Assembly: GCA_910587335.1 (NCBI GenBank) | Contig: CAJUMG010000011.1 | Span: 23,869 to 54,542, forward strand | DNA length: 30,674 nt | Source of the DNA: an uncultured Oscillospiraceae bacterium | Lineage (GTDB): Bacteria > Bacillota > Clostridia > Oscillospirales > Ruminococcaceae | Direction: 5' to 3' | Shown here: one piece after another, positions 6,512 to 14,182 of the stretch | Numbering within the stretch: position 1 is the first letter of the stretch | Layout: each line of letters begins with the position of its first letter | Made by a program: the position numbers and the translations under genes | The notes under the pieces: model-generated | Database searches by the model: none | What the model saw: the letters and a program-made list of their open reading frames with translations, nothing else | What the model was told of the DNA's origin: nothing

Positions 6512-7404
6512 ATATCAAGCAGCTACAATATTTTTTGGCAATTGTCGAAAGTGGTACGATTACAGCGGCGGCAAAAAAACTGGGAATTTCTCAGCCGCCG
6601 CTCAGCGCACAGATGAAGCTGTTAGAAGAGGAATTGGGTGTTACGCTAATAGAGCGGGGAGCCAGACGGGTACGGATTACCGAAGCGGGCAGGATTCTTT
6701 GCCGGCGGGCTGCATCCATTGTGGAGCTGACCGATCTCACGCTGAAAGAGCTGACCGATTTTCGGACCGGTATTTCTGGTGTGCTGCGATTGGGGACGGT
6801 ATCTTCTTGCAGTATTGGACTTTTAAAAAGTAAAATAGCGGTGTTTCGAGATCGGTTTCCGGATGTGCGGTTTGAAATTTGTGAGGGAAACACGCTGAAT
6901 CTGGCGGACCAGATCCGCAATGGGGCTATAGATTTGGCGGTCGTTCGGGCGCCTTTCCGTTCAGAAGAGTTTTCCTGTGTTTTTCTGGAAGAGGAGCCGA
7001 TGGTGGCAGTAGGGGTAGAAGGCTACTTTGTCAAACTGGCTCAGGATCTGATTACCCTGGCGGATTTGGATGGTCTGCCGCTTATCTGCTATCGGCGGTG
7101 GGAGCCGCTGATCAGAGCAACATTTGAAGAAGAGGGGGTCATTCCAAACATCTACTGCTTAAACGACGATGCCCGGACATCTCTGATGTGGGCCTCGGCA
7201 GGGCTGGGGGTCGCCATTGTGCCCCGTTCGATCTGTTCGGTTTTTTCTCAAAATGGCATTGCGTACAAAGAACTGAGGGAAAAGGGGATGTACACCCGTG
7301 TAGCGGCAATCCGTAAAAAAAATGGATATTGCTCCCCTTTAATGCAGGCGTTTTTGCAGATTTTTGCACAGCCGGAAAGCGCTTTTCCTCCGTTAAAAGA
7401 TTGA
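6508..7404 (+). CDS. LysR-family transcriptional regulator
   Basis: A 298-residue LysR-type regulator. Residues 1-60 form the winged helix-turn-helix, with L-Q-Y-F-L-A-I-V-E-S-G-T-I-T-A-A-A-K-K-L and S-Q-P-P-L-S-A-Q-M-K-L-L-E-E-E-L-G, followed by a linker helix and a periplasmic-binding-protein-like effector domain from about residue 90. The start ATG overlaps the stop of chromate subunit 2, so it is the last gene of that operon rather than the usual divergent arrangement. That makes autoregulation through the inverted repeat at 5315-5352 plausible, but this is inference. The operon ends at the hairpin 7418-7458. The effector is unknown. Confidence 0.92.
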   Translation: MNIKQLQYFLAIVESGTITAAAKKLGISQPPLSAQMKLLEEELGVTLIERGARRVRITEAGRILCRRAASIVELTDLTLKELTDFRTGISGVLRLGTVSSCSIGLLKSKIAVFRDRFPDVRFEICEGNTLNLADQIRNGAIDLAVVRAPFRSEEFSCVFLEEEPMVAVGVEGYFVKLAQDLITLADLDGLPLICYRRWEPLIRATFEEEGVIPNIYCLNDDARTSLMWASAGLGVAIVPRSICSVFSQNGIAYKELREKGMYTRVAAIRKKNGYCSPLMQAFLQIFAQPESAFPPLKD

Positions 7405-7417
7405 GATACAGTAAATA

Positions 7418-7458
7418 GCAAAAAGAAAGGACTGCGGTCAACAGTCCTTTCTTTTTGC
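7418..7458. terminator. Bidirectional terminator between convergent lysR and MATE genes
   Basis: A perfect 17-base stem (7418-7434 with 7442-7458) around a 7-base loop. The stem carries A residues on one side and T residues on the other, so it can stop transcription from both directions. It lies between the convergent LysR and MATE genes. Confidence 0.9.
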
Positions 7459-7466
7459 ATGGTGCA

Positions 7467-8855
7467 TTATGATTCTGTTTGCATCTCCGATTGGGAATGG
7501 ATAACCGTTTTGGAACGCCAATTCCCTTTAAAGTAGTAAATACTAATTAAGACGCAGTTGACGGCCATAGCGCTTGCCATAGCCACAAAAAGGCCCATGT
7601 AATTGTGGGGTAATACGGCTACAAAGTATGCCACCGGAATCCGGACAAGCAGGCCGCACAAGGAAGTGATCATCGGGGCGACGGAGGCACCGGCACCGCG
7701 CATAGCGCCGCTAACCACCGAACCAATCCCCATAATGGTATAGACAAAAGCCAGAAAACGAAGACCGTTCATCGCCATTTCAATGACCGATGTGTTATCG
7801 GTAAATGCCCGGATCAGATAATGGCCAAAGCCCAGGAACAGTATTCCCATTACAAGGCCGATTCCTATGACGATAATCGTAGCGGCCCGTATTCCTTTTT
7901 TGGTACGGTCTAATTTTCCGGCTCCCATATTCTGCCCCACAAAGGTTGCGATGGCGCTGCCAAGACCCATCATGGGCATGACCGCAAAGCCGTCAACCTT
8001 CATGATAATGCTGTTGGCGGCGATAAAATCGGAACCAAAACCGTTGGAGAAGGACTGGACAATCGCCATGCCGATCGAATAGGCCATTTCCTGAATGCCG
8101 GCGGGCAATCCTAAACGCAGGATATGCATGAGACTTTCCTTTTTAATACGCAGATGACGAAACTGAATGCGGGCCGCATAGCCGCCAAAGTGTATGCGCA
8201 GAAGGACCAGTACAGCGGAAGAGTATTGGGAAAGAAGAGTCGCCCACGCAACACCCGAAACCCCCATCTTTAAAAAGATGACAAAAACCAGATCCAAGAT
8301 CACGTTCATCACAGAGCAGAAGATCAAAAAAAGCAGCGGCCAGCGGGAATCACCCATGCCGCGCAAAATACCGCTGCCCATATTGTAGACTAGGTTCCCG
8401 ATGGTGGCGAAAAAGATAATGGACAGATAGGTTGCAGAGTCATCGAGAATATTTGTCGGGGTCTGCATAAGCATAAGAATACCGCGGCTGAGCAGTACAC
8501 CCAGCACAGTGATGGCGGTGCCTAAAATCAGCGTCAGGGAAAAAGCGGTGTTGACTGCATTTTGCAGTTGTTCTTGCCGTTTTGCCCCAAAGCACTGGGC
8601 AATCAGGATGCCAGCGCCCATGGATAGGCCGAAAAATAATGCGTTAAAGCACATCATAACAGAAAAGCTGACCCCAACAGCGGCCAGCGCGTCGGAACCG
8701 ACAAAATTGCCGACAACGACCGAGTCCGCCACGTTGTAAAGCTGATTTACGATGTTGCCCGCGATAAGGGGTAAGGCGAACAGTGTCAGCTTGGACACAA
8801 TATTCCCCTCGGTCAGATCCCCTTTCCGGACCGATGAATTTTTTGATTCTGCCAT
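7467..8855 (-). CDS. MATE family multidrug/Na+ (or H+) antiporter
   Basis: A 462-residue inner-membrane protein with twelve hydrophobic segments in two homologous halves, typical of the MATE family that expels cationic drugs and metabolites by ion antiport. The N-terminal G-N-I-V-S-K-L-T-L-F-A-L-P-L-I-A-G-N, Q-L-Y-N-V-A-D-S-V-V-V-G and A-A-V-G-V-S blocks are classic. G-I-L-R-G-M-G-D-S in the first half and G-A-M-R-G-A-G-A-S in the second are the paired lobe motifs. The start has GAAAGGAAGAAG upstream. A good promoter lies at 8897-8924 and the gene is monocistronic, between two bidirectional terminators. Substrate cannot be told from sequence. Confidence 0.93.
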   Translation of the reverse strand: MAESKNSSVRKGDLTEGNIVSKLTLFALPLIAGNIVNQLYNVADSVVVGNFVGSDALAAVGVSFSVMMCFNALFFGLSMGAGILIAQCFGAKRQEQLQNAVNTAFSLTLILGTAITVLGVLLSRGILMLMQTPTNILDDSATYLSIIFFATIGNLVYNMGSGILRGMGDSRWPLLFLIFCSVMNVILDLVFVIFLKMGVSGVAWATLLSQYSSAVLVLLRIHFGGYAARIQFRHLRIKKESLMHILRLGLPAGIQEMAYSIGMAIVQSFSNGFGSDFIAANSIIMKVDGFAVMPMMGLGSAIATFVGQNMGAGKLDRTKKGIRAATIIVIGIGLVMGILFLGFGHYLIRAFTDNTSVIEMAMNGLRFLAFVYTIMGIGSVVSGAMRGAGASVAPMITSLCGLLVRIPVAYFVAVLPHNYMGLFVAMASAMAVNCVLISIYYFKGNWRSKTVIHSQSEMQTES

Positions 8856-8896
8856 TGAAAACTTCTTCCTTTCAATTCATATAGTTTAATGTTTCG

Positions 8897-8924
8897 ATTC
8901 TATCACAATGAAATAAAATGTCAA
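8897..8924 (-). promoter_or_regulatory. Sigma-A-type promoter of the MATE gene
   Basis: On the minus strand TTGACA (8919-8924) and TAGAAT (8897-8902) are separated by 16 bases, about 40 bases before the MATE start codon. Confidence 0.8.
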
Positions 8925-8940
8925 TAAAAAGAAAATTGTG

Positions 8941-8982
8941 AAAAAAGCAGGAGACTGCGTATCTACAGTCTCCTGCTTTTTT
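8941..8982. terminator. Terminator after the S1-domain gene
   Basis: A perfect 17-base stem (8941-8957 with 8966-8982) around an 8-base loop, with A6 on one arm and T6 on the other. It ends the leftward S1-domain gene, insulates the MATE promoter, and is bidirectional in form. Confidence 0.9.
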
Positions 8983-9016
8983 CAGTTTAACCTTTTGCAT
9001 TTGAATATGTATGTCG

Positions 9017-9958
9017 TTAAATTTTTTTACATTCCCCGAATCTTGTTTCGATATTTTTGGCGCAGCAGGTCGGGGAATAACGCCAGTAGGAAAGCGGTCC
9101 ATTCTCTACAAAATAACGAAAAGGCGGAGCGGGATAAGCAGCATCGAAAGCATCGACCAAAATGAGCTTTACCTTCATTTTTTCGGGAATCAGGCTTTTG
9201 ATGAAGACGCTGGCGTGTTGGCCGGGAAAAACATCGTTTCTAGGTTCCGCCAATCCCGCAAGATTTGGTGTGAGCTCGATAAAGATTCCATAGCTTTCGC
9301 AGGAACGAATGATTCCCGCTACCGTCTCCCCAGGGGAAAACAGCGCGGCGTTTTCCTCCCAGCTGCCCAGCAGCTCCTTGTGGCTTAAACAGATGCGGCC
9401 GCCCGGTTCCACCTGGCGCACAACTGCGCGGATTTGCTGTCCGGGAGCAAAGCGGTCTTTTGGATGGGAGATACGGGAGACGGAGATTGCGTCAATCGGA
9501 ATGAGCGAAGGAATACCGCAGCCAATGTCCACAAAAGCGCCGAATGGCTCCAGATGGGTGACCCGAACGGGGATAACGTCGCCTGGGGATAACTTTTTCA
9601 CATAGCGCTCCATGCATTCTTCCTGCACCTGCCGGCGGGACAGAATGGCCACAGGCTGACCGTCGGGCCCTTGTTCAAAGCGCAGAATACGAAAGCATAC
9701 GACCTTATTTACCCGGGAAATCAATGCAATGTCCTTAGTCGACCCATCTATAATTCCAATTGCTCCCTCTGATTTGGGAATCATTCCTTTCATGCTAATT
9801 AGATCAACGATCAGGTTGTGTTCTGAATCACATAATGTAACTCGCCCTTCTAGAATCCTTCCGTCCTTCCAGCTTTCCTGTAAGGATGACACGCTTTTTA
9901 AGGATGCTGTATTTTCGGGCGTATTCCATAAACAGCCTTCCGGCAGATACTGTTCCAT
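9017..9958 (-). CDS. S1 RNA-binding domain protein (three S1-like domains)
   Basis: A 313-residue cytoplasmic protein with three OB-fold S1-like domains. Domain 1 (about 35-112) is divergent. Domain 2 (124-192) is canonical, with G-D-V-I-P-V-R-V-T-H-L-E-P-F-G-A-F-V-D-I and a closing I-C-L-S-H-K-E-L-L-G. Domain 3 (206-268) begins P-G-E-T-V-A-G-I-I-R-S-C-E-S-Y-G-I-F-I-E-L. It is shorter than ribosomal protein S1 of proteobacteria and is probably a mRNA/rRNA-binding, S1-like protein of the kind found in Clostridia. The start is ATG 9958, with GGAGG four bases upstream; the reading frame is open to 10048 but no ribosome binding site supports an earlier start. It lies downstream of, and in the same direction as, the small gene at 10069-10395. 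The exact role in translation is not shown by sequence. Confidence 0.85.
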   Translation of the reverse strand: MEQYLPEGCLWNTPENTASLKSVSSLQESWKDGRILEGRVTLCDSEHNLIVDLISMKGMIPKSEGAIGIIDGSTKDIALISRVNKVVCFRILRFEQGPDGQPVAILSRRQVQEECMERYVKKLSPGDVIPVRVTHLEPFGAFVDIGCGIPSLIPIDAISVSRISHPKDRFAPGQQIRAVVRQVEPGGRICLSHKELLGSWEENAALFSPGETVAGIIRSCESYGIFIELTPNLAGLAEPRNDVFPGQHASVFIKSLIPEKMKVKLILVDAFDAAYPAPPFRYFVENGPLSYWRYSPTCCAKNIETRFGECKKI

Positions 9959-10068
9959 TTTTCCTCCATTCTGCCCGGCTTTGTGTGAGAGGATGCCGTG
10001 CATTTTTTGTCTGTGAAAGACATTTGATGGAAAATATATATGAAACAAAAAACCGGGATATGACGGCT

Positions 10069-10395
10069 TTAGTGGATTACGGCGCCAGAACCGCCGAAGG
10101 TCAACAGCCGGCTGCGAATTTTTCCCGCTTGCTCATCTGGGCAGGAAAATTTGACGGTGCATCCCAGTATGTGGGGTGCGTTAGTGTTTTTTGGCTGCAA
10201 AAAAACAAATCCGTCCGGTACAGGCTGGGAAGAAAAGGTCATCAGCTGACCGGCCATTGCTACAGGAGAGGTTTTTGTCTGATGCTCCTTGGCTTCAAAC
10301 TGTTCTTCTAAAATGGAGAACCCCTGCTGACGAATCGCATGTGTAGCCTGTTCGGCTAAATCGTGGCTGGGGAATTCACAGATAATCTCTTTCAT
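10069..10395 (-). CDS. Small protein of unknown function, ferredoxin-like fold suspected
   Basis: A 108-residue soluble protein that I do not recognise. Its outline is a strand (K-E-I-I-C-E-F), a helix (D-L-A-E-Q-A-T-H-A-I-R-Q-Q-G), a strand (F-S-I-L-E-E), a loop, then strand, helix (D-E-Q-A-G-K-I-R-S-R-L-L) and strand (A-V-I-H). This beta-alpha-beta order recalls the ferredoxin-like fold of stress proteins such as GSP17M, but no motif settles it. ATG 10395 is preferred, with AAGGAG about 11 bases upstream; a GTG at 10407 overlaps that site. The S1-domain gene lies 110 bases downstream on the same strand, so the two may be co-transcribed. Confidence 0.65.
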   Translation of the reverse strand: MKEIICEFPSHDLAEQATHAIRQQGFSILEEQFEAKEHQTKTSPVAMAGQLMTFSSQPVPDGFVFLQPKNTNAPHILGCTVKFSCPDEQAGKIRSRLLTFGGSGAVIH

Positions 10396-10468
10396 CTCAT
10401 ATTTCACTCCTTTTTATGAAAATCACTTTTATTTTTGCCGTATTTGGACAAATAATCGATGAAAAGAA

Positions 10469-10498
10469 TTGGCATTTCTCCATAAAATCTGGTATAAT
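10469..10498 (+). promoter_or_regulatory. Promoter of the DUF951-prfA-tsaC-coaE cluster
   Basis: TTGGCA (10469-10474) and TATAAT (10493-10498) are separated by 18 bases, and a TG at 10490-10491 makes an extended -10. It lies 33 bases ahead of the DUF951 start. Confidence 0.8.
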
Positions 10499-10531
10499 AT
10501 TTTTATCTGTCAGCAAAGCGAGGTGCGCAGG

Positions 10532-10723
10532 TTGGACGTTCAGGTTGGCGATGTGCTTACAATGAAAAAAAAGCATCCATGCGGCGAAAACCATTTTTTG
10601 GTTTTGCGGGTAGGAATGGATTTTAAAATCCGTTGTCTGGGATGCGGACATGAAGTAATGGCGCCGCGCAGCAAGGTGGAGAAAAATATCCGGAAAATTT
10701 CCCGCGAGCAGGAGCACACTTAG
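10532..10723 (+). CDS. DUF951 family protein
   Basis: A 63-residue protein matching the DUF951 family of Firmicutes: V-G-D-V-L-T-M-K-K-x-H-P-C-G near the start, R-V-G-x-D-x-K-I-R-C-L-G-C-G in the middle, and P-R-S-K-x-E-K near the end. The three cysteines suggest a metal-binding, OB-like or nucleic-acid-binding small protein, but the function is unknown. The start is assigned to TTG 10532 because the family begins just before V-G-D, the length is normal (about 65 residues), and GCGAGGTG lies about eight bases upstream; there is no in-frame ATG close by. It is the first gene after the promoter at 10469-10498 and precedes prfA by 70 bases. Confidence 0.88.
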   Translation: MDVQVGDVLTMKKKHPCGENHFLVLRVGMDFKIRCLGCGHEVMAPRSKVEKNIRKISREQEHT

Positions 10724-10793
10724 GGCGTTTGCCGCGTAAAATAAAGATCTGGATACAGGAACCGATGGAGAATCGGATAGACGGAGGATCATT

Positions 10794-11870
10794 ATGTTTG
10801 AAAAATTAAAAGACGTTGCCGCCCGATACGAGCAGATCAATGAAAAATTGATGGATCCCGCGGTGGTGAGCGATAATAATCAATACAAAAGTTTGATGAA
10901 AGAACACAAAAATCTGACCCCAATCGTAGAAGCGTATCGGGAATACGAAAAGGCCCAGGCTTCGATGGAAGAGGCCCGGGAGCTTTTGGAAGAAGGCGGG
11001 TTGGAGAAGGATTTTAAGGAAATTGTAGAAGAGCAGCTTTCCACCAGCCGCGAGGAGATGGACCAGCTGGGAGAACAGCTGAAAATTCTATTATTGCCCA
11101 AAGATCCCAACGATGATAAGAACGTTATCATCGAAATCCGGGGTGGTGCCGGCGGTGACGAAGCGGCGTTGTTTGCTAATTCTCTGTTTCGGATGTACTC
11201 CATGTTTGCTGAAAGCAAGCGTTGGAAAACAGAGGTTTTAAGTTCCAACGAAACGGAATTGGGCGGCTTTAAGGAAATCAGCTTTTCCATTGAAGGGGAC
11301 GGAGCCTACTCTAAATTTAAATTTGAAAGCGGCGTACATCGGGTACAGCGGGTGCCGGAAACCGAGACCCAGGGCCGTATCCACACATCTACTGTCACAG
11401 TGGCGGTATTGCCAGAGGCGGAAGAGGTGGAGTTAGAAATTGCGCCGGGTGATTTACAGATTGATACCTATCGTTCCAGCGGCGCCGGCGGCCAGCATGT
11501 CAACAAAACGGAATCGGCGATCCGCATTACTCACCTCCCCACCGGGACAGTGGTTGAATGTCAGGATGAGAGAAGCCAGCATAAAAACAAGGAAAAGGCC
11601 ATGAAAATTTTGCGCTCCCGTTTATATGAACGGATGCTGGAGGAGCAAAATGCCAAAATCGCGTCGGAGCGCAAATTGCAGGTGGGCACCGGTGATCGGT
11701 CGGAGCGGATCCGCACCTATAATTATCCCCAAGGCCGTATGACCGACCACCGGATTGGTTTGACGCTGTACCGGCTGGAGGCAATTTTAAACGGTGATCT
11801 GGACGAAGTGGTGGACGCGCTGCGGGCATATGATCAGGCGGAAAAACTCAAAAGCCAGGGAGAGGAATAA
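10794..11870 (+). CDS. prfA: Peptide chain release factor 1
   Basis: A 358-residue release factor that recognises UAA and UAG stop codons and triggers peptidyl-tRNA hydrolysis on the ribosome. The stop-codon-reading tripeptide is P188-E189-T190, the PxT form of RF1 rather than the SPF of RF2. The catalytic G232-G233-Q234 sits in S-S-G-A-G-G-Q-H-V-N-K-T-E-S-A. The N-terminal coiled region and length are normal. GGAGG precedes the ATG. It is followed three bases after its stop by tsaC. In many Firmicutes prmC, which methylates the GGQ glutamine, is adjacent; it is not here. Confidence 0.97.
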   Translation: MFEKLKDVAARYEQINEKLMDPAVVSDNNQYKSLMKEHKNLTPIVEAYREYEKAQASMEEARELLEEGGLEKDFKEIVEEQLSTSREEMDQLGEQLKILLLPKDPNDDKNVIIEIRGGAGGDEAALFANSLFRMYSMFAESKRWKTEVLSSNETELGGFKEISFSIEGDGAYSKFKFESGVHRVQRVPETETQGRIHTSTVTVAVLPEAEEVELEIAPGDLQIDTYRSSGAGGQHVNKTESAIRITHLPTGTVVECQDERSQHKNKEKAMKILRSRLYERMLEEQNAKIASERKLQVGTGDRSERIRTYNYPQGRMTDHRIGLTLYRLEAILNGDLDEVVDALRAYDQAEKLKSQGEE

Positions 11871-11872
11871 GG

Positions 11873-12904
11873 GTGGAAACCAAGATTTTTAAAATCGCTT
11901 CGATTTTTGAAAATCCGGACGAATTACAACAGGCGGCGGATATTCTGGCCCAGGGTGGGCTGGTAGCTTTTCCAACGGAAACTGTATATGGTCTGGGCGC
12001 CGACGGTTTGAATGAAGAGGCGGTTCGGGCCATCTATCGGGCAAAAGGGAGACCCAGTGACAATCCGTTAATTTTGCACATCTGTGATACAGAGATGCTG
12101 CCGCTTTTAGCCAGGGAGATACCGGAAGCGGCGGTTCGGCTGGGGCTGGAGTTCTGGCCGGGACCGCTGACCATGGTGCTGCCCAAAACAGATCGTGTGC
12201 CGGACGCGGTTTCCGGCGGGTTGGACACTGTGGCAATCCGCTTTCCAAACAATCTGATCGCCCGAGAGCTCATTCGCCGAAGTGGAAAGCCGATAGCGGC
12301 TCCGTCGGCGAATCTATCTGGGAGCCCAAGCCCCACGACGGCGCAGCACTGTATAGGCGATTTAATGGGCCGGGTTCAGGCGATTGTAGACGGCGGCAGT
12401 TGCGGCGTAGGGCTGGAATCCACTGTTATTTCTCTGGTAGGAGAGGTTCCAACGGTTCTTCGTCCAGGTGGGATAACGGTAGAGCAGCTGCGGGCGGTAT
12501 TGGGCGAGGTTCGGGTGGATCCGGCGGTAACACAGCCGATGGAAGAAGGGCAGAAAGCGTCTTCGCCAGGGATGAAATATAAGCATTATGCGCCAAAGGC
12601 CAAGGTCGTTTTGATTGACGCTGCACGGGAGGCATTTATTCATTATGTAAATGATCGGAAAGACGAGGGGGTATTTGCTCTGTGTTTTTCGGAAGATCTT
12701 TCCGATTTACAAACGCCGGCCGTCTGCTATGGTGAACAGGAAAATCCAGAGGATCAGGCCAGAGGGCTTTTTTCGGCGTTACGGCAGTTGGATGATTTAG
12801 GCGCACAGTTGGTGTTCGCCCATTGTCCCGTTAAAGATGGCATAGGTCTGGCGGTGTATAACCGGCTTTTACGGGCGGCGGCATTTGAGGTTGTAACGCT
12901 ATAG
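11873..12904 (+). CDS. tsaC: L-threonylcarbamoyladenylate synthase (Sua5/YwlC type)
   Basis: A 343-residue enzyme that makes threonylcarbamoyl-AMP from threonine, bicarbonate and ATP, the first step of the t6A37 modification of ANN-decoding tRNAs. The N-terminal YrdC domain (about 1-210) shows F-P-T-E-T-V-Y-G-L-G, K-G-R-P-S-D-N-P-L and A-P-S-A-N-L-S-G-S-P-S-P-T-T. The linker S-P-G-M-K-Y-K-H-Y-A-P and a C-terminal Rossmann-like Sua5 domain mark the long Sua5/YwlC form rather than short TsaC. The start is a GTG three bases after the prfA stop, with AGGGAGAGG about seven bases upstream, so it is tightly coupled to prfA. Confidence 0.95.
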   Translation: METKIFKIASIFENPDELQQAADILAQGGLVAFPTETVYGLGADGLNEEAVRAIYRAKGRPSDNPLILHICDTEMLPLLAREIPEAAVRLGLEFWPGPLTMVLPKTDRVPDAVSGGLDTVAIRFPNNLIARELIRRSGKPIAAPSANLSGSPSPTTAQHCIGDLMGRVQAIVDGGSCGVGLESTVISLVGEVPTVLRPGGITVEQLRAVLGEVRVDPAVTQPMEEGQKASSPGMKYKHYAPKAKVVLIDAAREAFIHYVNDRKDEGVFALCFSEDLSDLQTPAVCYGEQENPEDQARGLFSALRQLDDLGAQLVFAHCPVKDGIGLAVYNRLLRAAAFEVVTL

Positions 12905-12926
12905 ACGACAATAAGGAGTTTTTTGC

Positions 12927-13562
12927 ATGGGTTGCTTGGTGGTAGGACTAACCGGTCAAACTGGCGCGGGGAAAAGTACGGTCAGCCGTTTGCTGGCAGC
13001 GGCGGGAATTCCGGTGGTGGACTGCGATCATCTGGCTCGTGAGGCGGTCCGGCCGGGAAGCGAGTGTTTGGCGCAGCTGGCCGATGCATTTGGTCCGCAA
13101 ATTATTCAGCCGGACGGTTCGCTGGATCGGGCAAAGACAGCCCAAATCGCCTTTTCGGACCCTGACCGCCTAAAGACGCTGAATCGGATTACACATAAGG
13201 CGATTCTGGTTTTGCTGGAGCGGCAGCTGGAAGACTGGAAAGCGGCAGGCGAAAGATTGATAGCGGTGGACGCGCCGACATTGTTCGAAAGTGGAGCAAA
13301 TCGGTTTTGTGCTGTGGTCATTTCGGTGATCGCACCACAAGAGCTTCGCTATGAGCGAATCATGGCCCGGGATGATTTGACGCCGGAGGCGGCGCAAAGG
13401 CGGATGGGCGCGCAGCAGCCGGATGATTTTTATACCAGCCGTTCGGACTATGTATTGGTAAATGACGGTTTGGAAAAGGATTTGGCAGAGAAAACCGAAA
13501 GCTTGATCCGGATTTTAAAAGAGAAAGCAGGTATTTCATGCGTATTCGAAAAGGCGGAGTGA
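12927..13562 (+). CDS. coaE: Dephospho-CoA kinase
   Basis: A 211-residue P-loop kinase catalysing the last step of coenzyme A synthesis, ATP-dependent phosphorylation of the 3'-OH of dephospho-CoA. The Walker A G-Q-T-G-A-G-K-S spans residues 10-17, followed by the family block G-I-P-V-V-D-C-D-H-L-A-R-E-A-V. Later come the lid region A-R-D-D-L-T-P-E-A-A-Q-R-R-M and Y-V-L-V-N-D-G. AAGGAG lies ten bases before the ATG. The 3' end overlaps the next gene by 25 bases. Its place after prfA-tsaC suggests one housekeeping operon. Confidence 0.96.
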   Translation: MGCLVVGLTGQTGAGKSTVSRLLAAAGIPVVDCDHLAREAVRPGSECLAQLADAFGPQIIQPDGSLDRAKTAQIAFSDPDRLKTLNRITHKAILVLLERQLEDWKAAGERLIAVDAPTLFESGANRFCAVVISVIAPQELRYERIMARDDLTPEAAQRRMGAQQPDDFYTSRSDYVLVNDGLEKDLAEKTESLIRILKEKAGISCVFEKAE

Positions 13563-14110
13563 TGCTGCTGACCGTACTGCTTCTGCTAGGCGGTATTTTT
13601 GGAGCGGCGAAAGCTGTCCGATTTTTTTACCAGAGGGCGTATCCTTTGGGATATGAACAGATAGTTCGGTCTGCCAGTGCAGAGCAAGGGGTGGCACCTT
13701 CTTTTGTCTTTGCGGTAATTCGCACCGAGAGCAGCTTTCGTCCTGATGCAGAATCCAGCGTTGGCGCCCGTGGTCTAATGCAGATTACCGAAGAGACCTT
13801 TCAGTGGATCCAATACCGCATGAAGGACGAAAACGGTACGGAATTTGATGATTTGTTTGATGAGCAAACCAATATCCAATACGGTGCTTTTTTGTTGCGG
13901 ATGCTGCTGGACGAATTTGGAAGTGAAGCCAACGCGCTCTGTGCGTATCATGCCGGATGGGGAAATGCCCAAAAATGGCTGAAAGATCCGGAATGTGCGC
14001 CAGATGGCAGAAATATTGAAAACATCCCTTTCGGCGACACAAAACGGTATGTCAAAAAGGTTTTGGATACGAAAAAAATGTATGAAAAGCTTTACGATTT
14101 TTCAGATTAA
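13538..14110 (+). CDS. Membrane-anchored lytic transglycosylase (SLT domain)
   Basis: A 190-residue murein hydrolase-like protein. Residues 8-26 form an uncleaved signal-anchor helix and the rest is outside the membrane. The SLT domain begins near residue 40; E64 in V-I-R-T-E-S-S-F is the expected catalytic glutamate, followed by S-x-V-G-A-R-G-L-M-Q-I and later A-Y-H-A-G-W-G-N. Such enzymes cut the glycan strand of peptidoglycan, forming 1,6-anhydro-muramic acid. The ATG at 13538 lies inside coaE and has only a modest GCAGG site. An ATG at 13562 would remove the overlap but leaves its GGAG too close. The domain is secure; the exact start is not. Confidence 0.9.
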   Translation: MRIRKGGVMLLTVLLLLGGIFGAAKAVRFFYQRAYPLGYEQIVRSASAEQGVAPSFVFAVIRTESSFRPDAESSVGARGLMQITEETFQWIQYRMKDENGTEFDDLFDEQTNIQYGAFLLRMLLDEFGSEANALCAYHAGWGNAQKWLKDPECAPDGRNIENIPFGDTKRYVKKVLDTKKMYEKLYDFSD

Positions 14111-14182
14111 GTCTGCAATCTCGTTTGAGTGAAAGATGGTTTTTACTGAAAATCGAAAAGAACTGATAAGGAGGAAGCAAAA

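Noticed and set aside
7418..8982. The perfect 17-bp inverted repeats on each side of the MATE gene as ends of a mobile element
   Set aside because: The two repeats differ in sequence, each is a self-contained hairpin with A/T-tailed arms, and no transposase or target-site duplication is seen; they are terminators.
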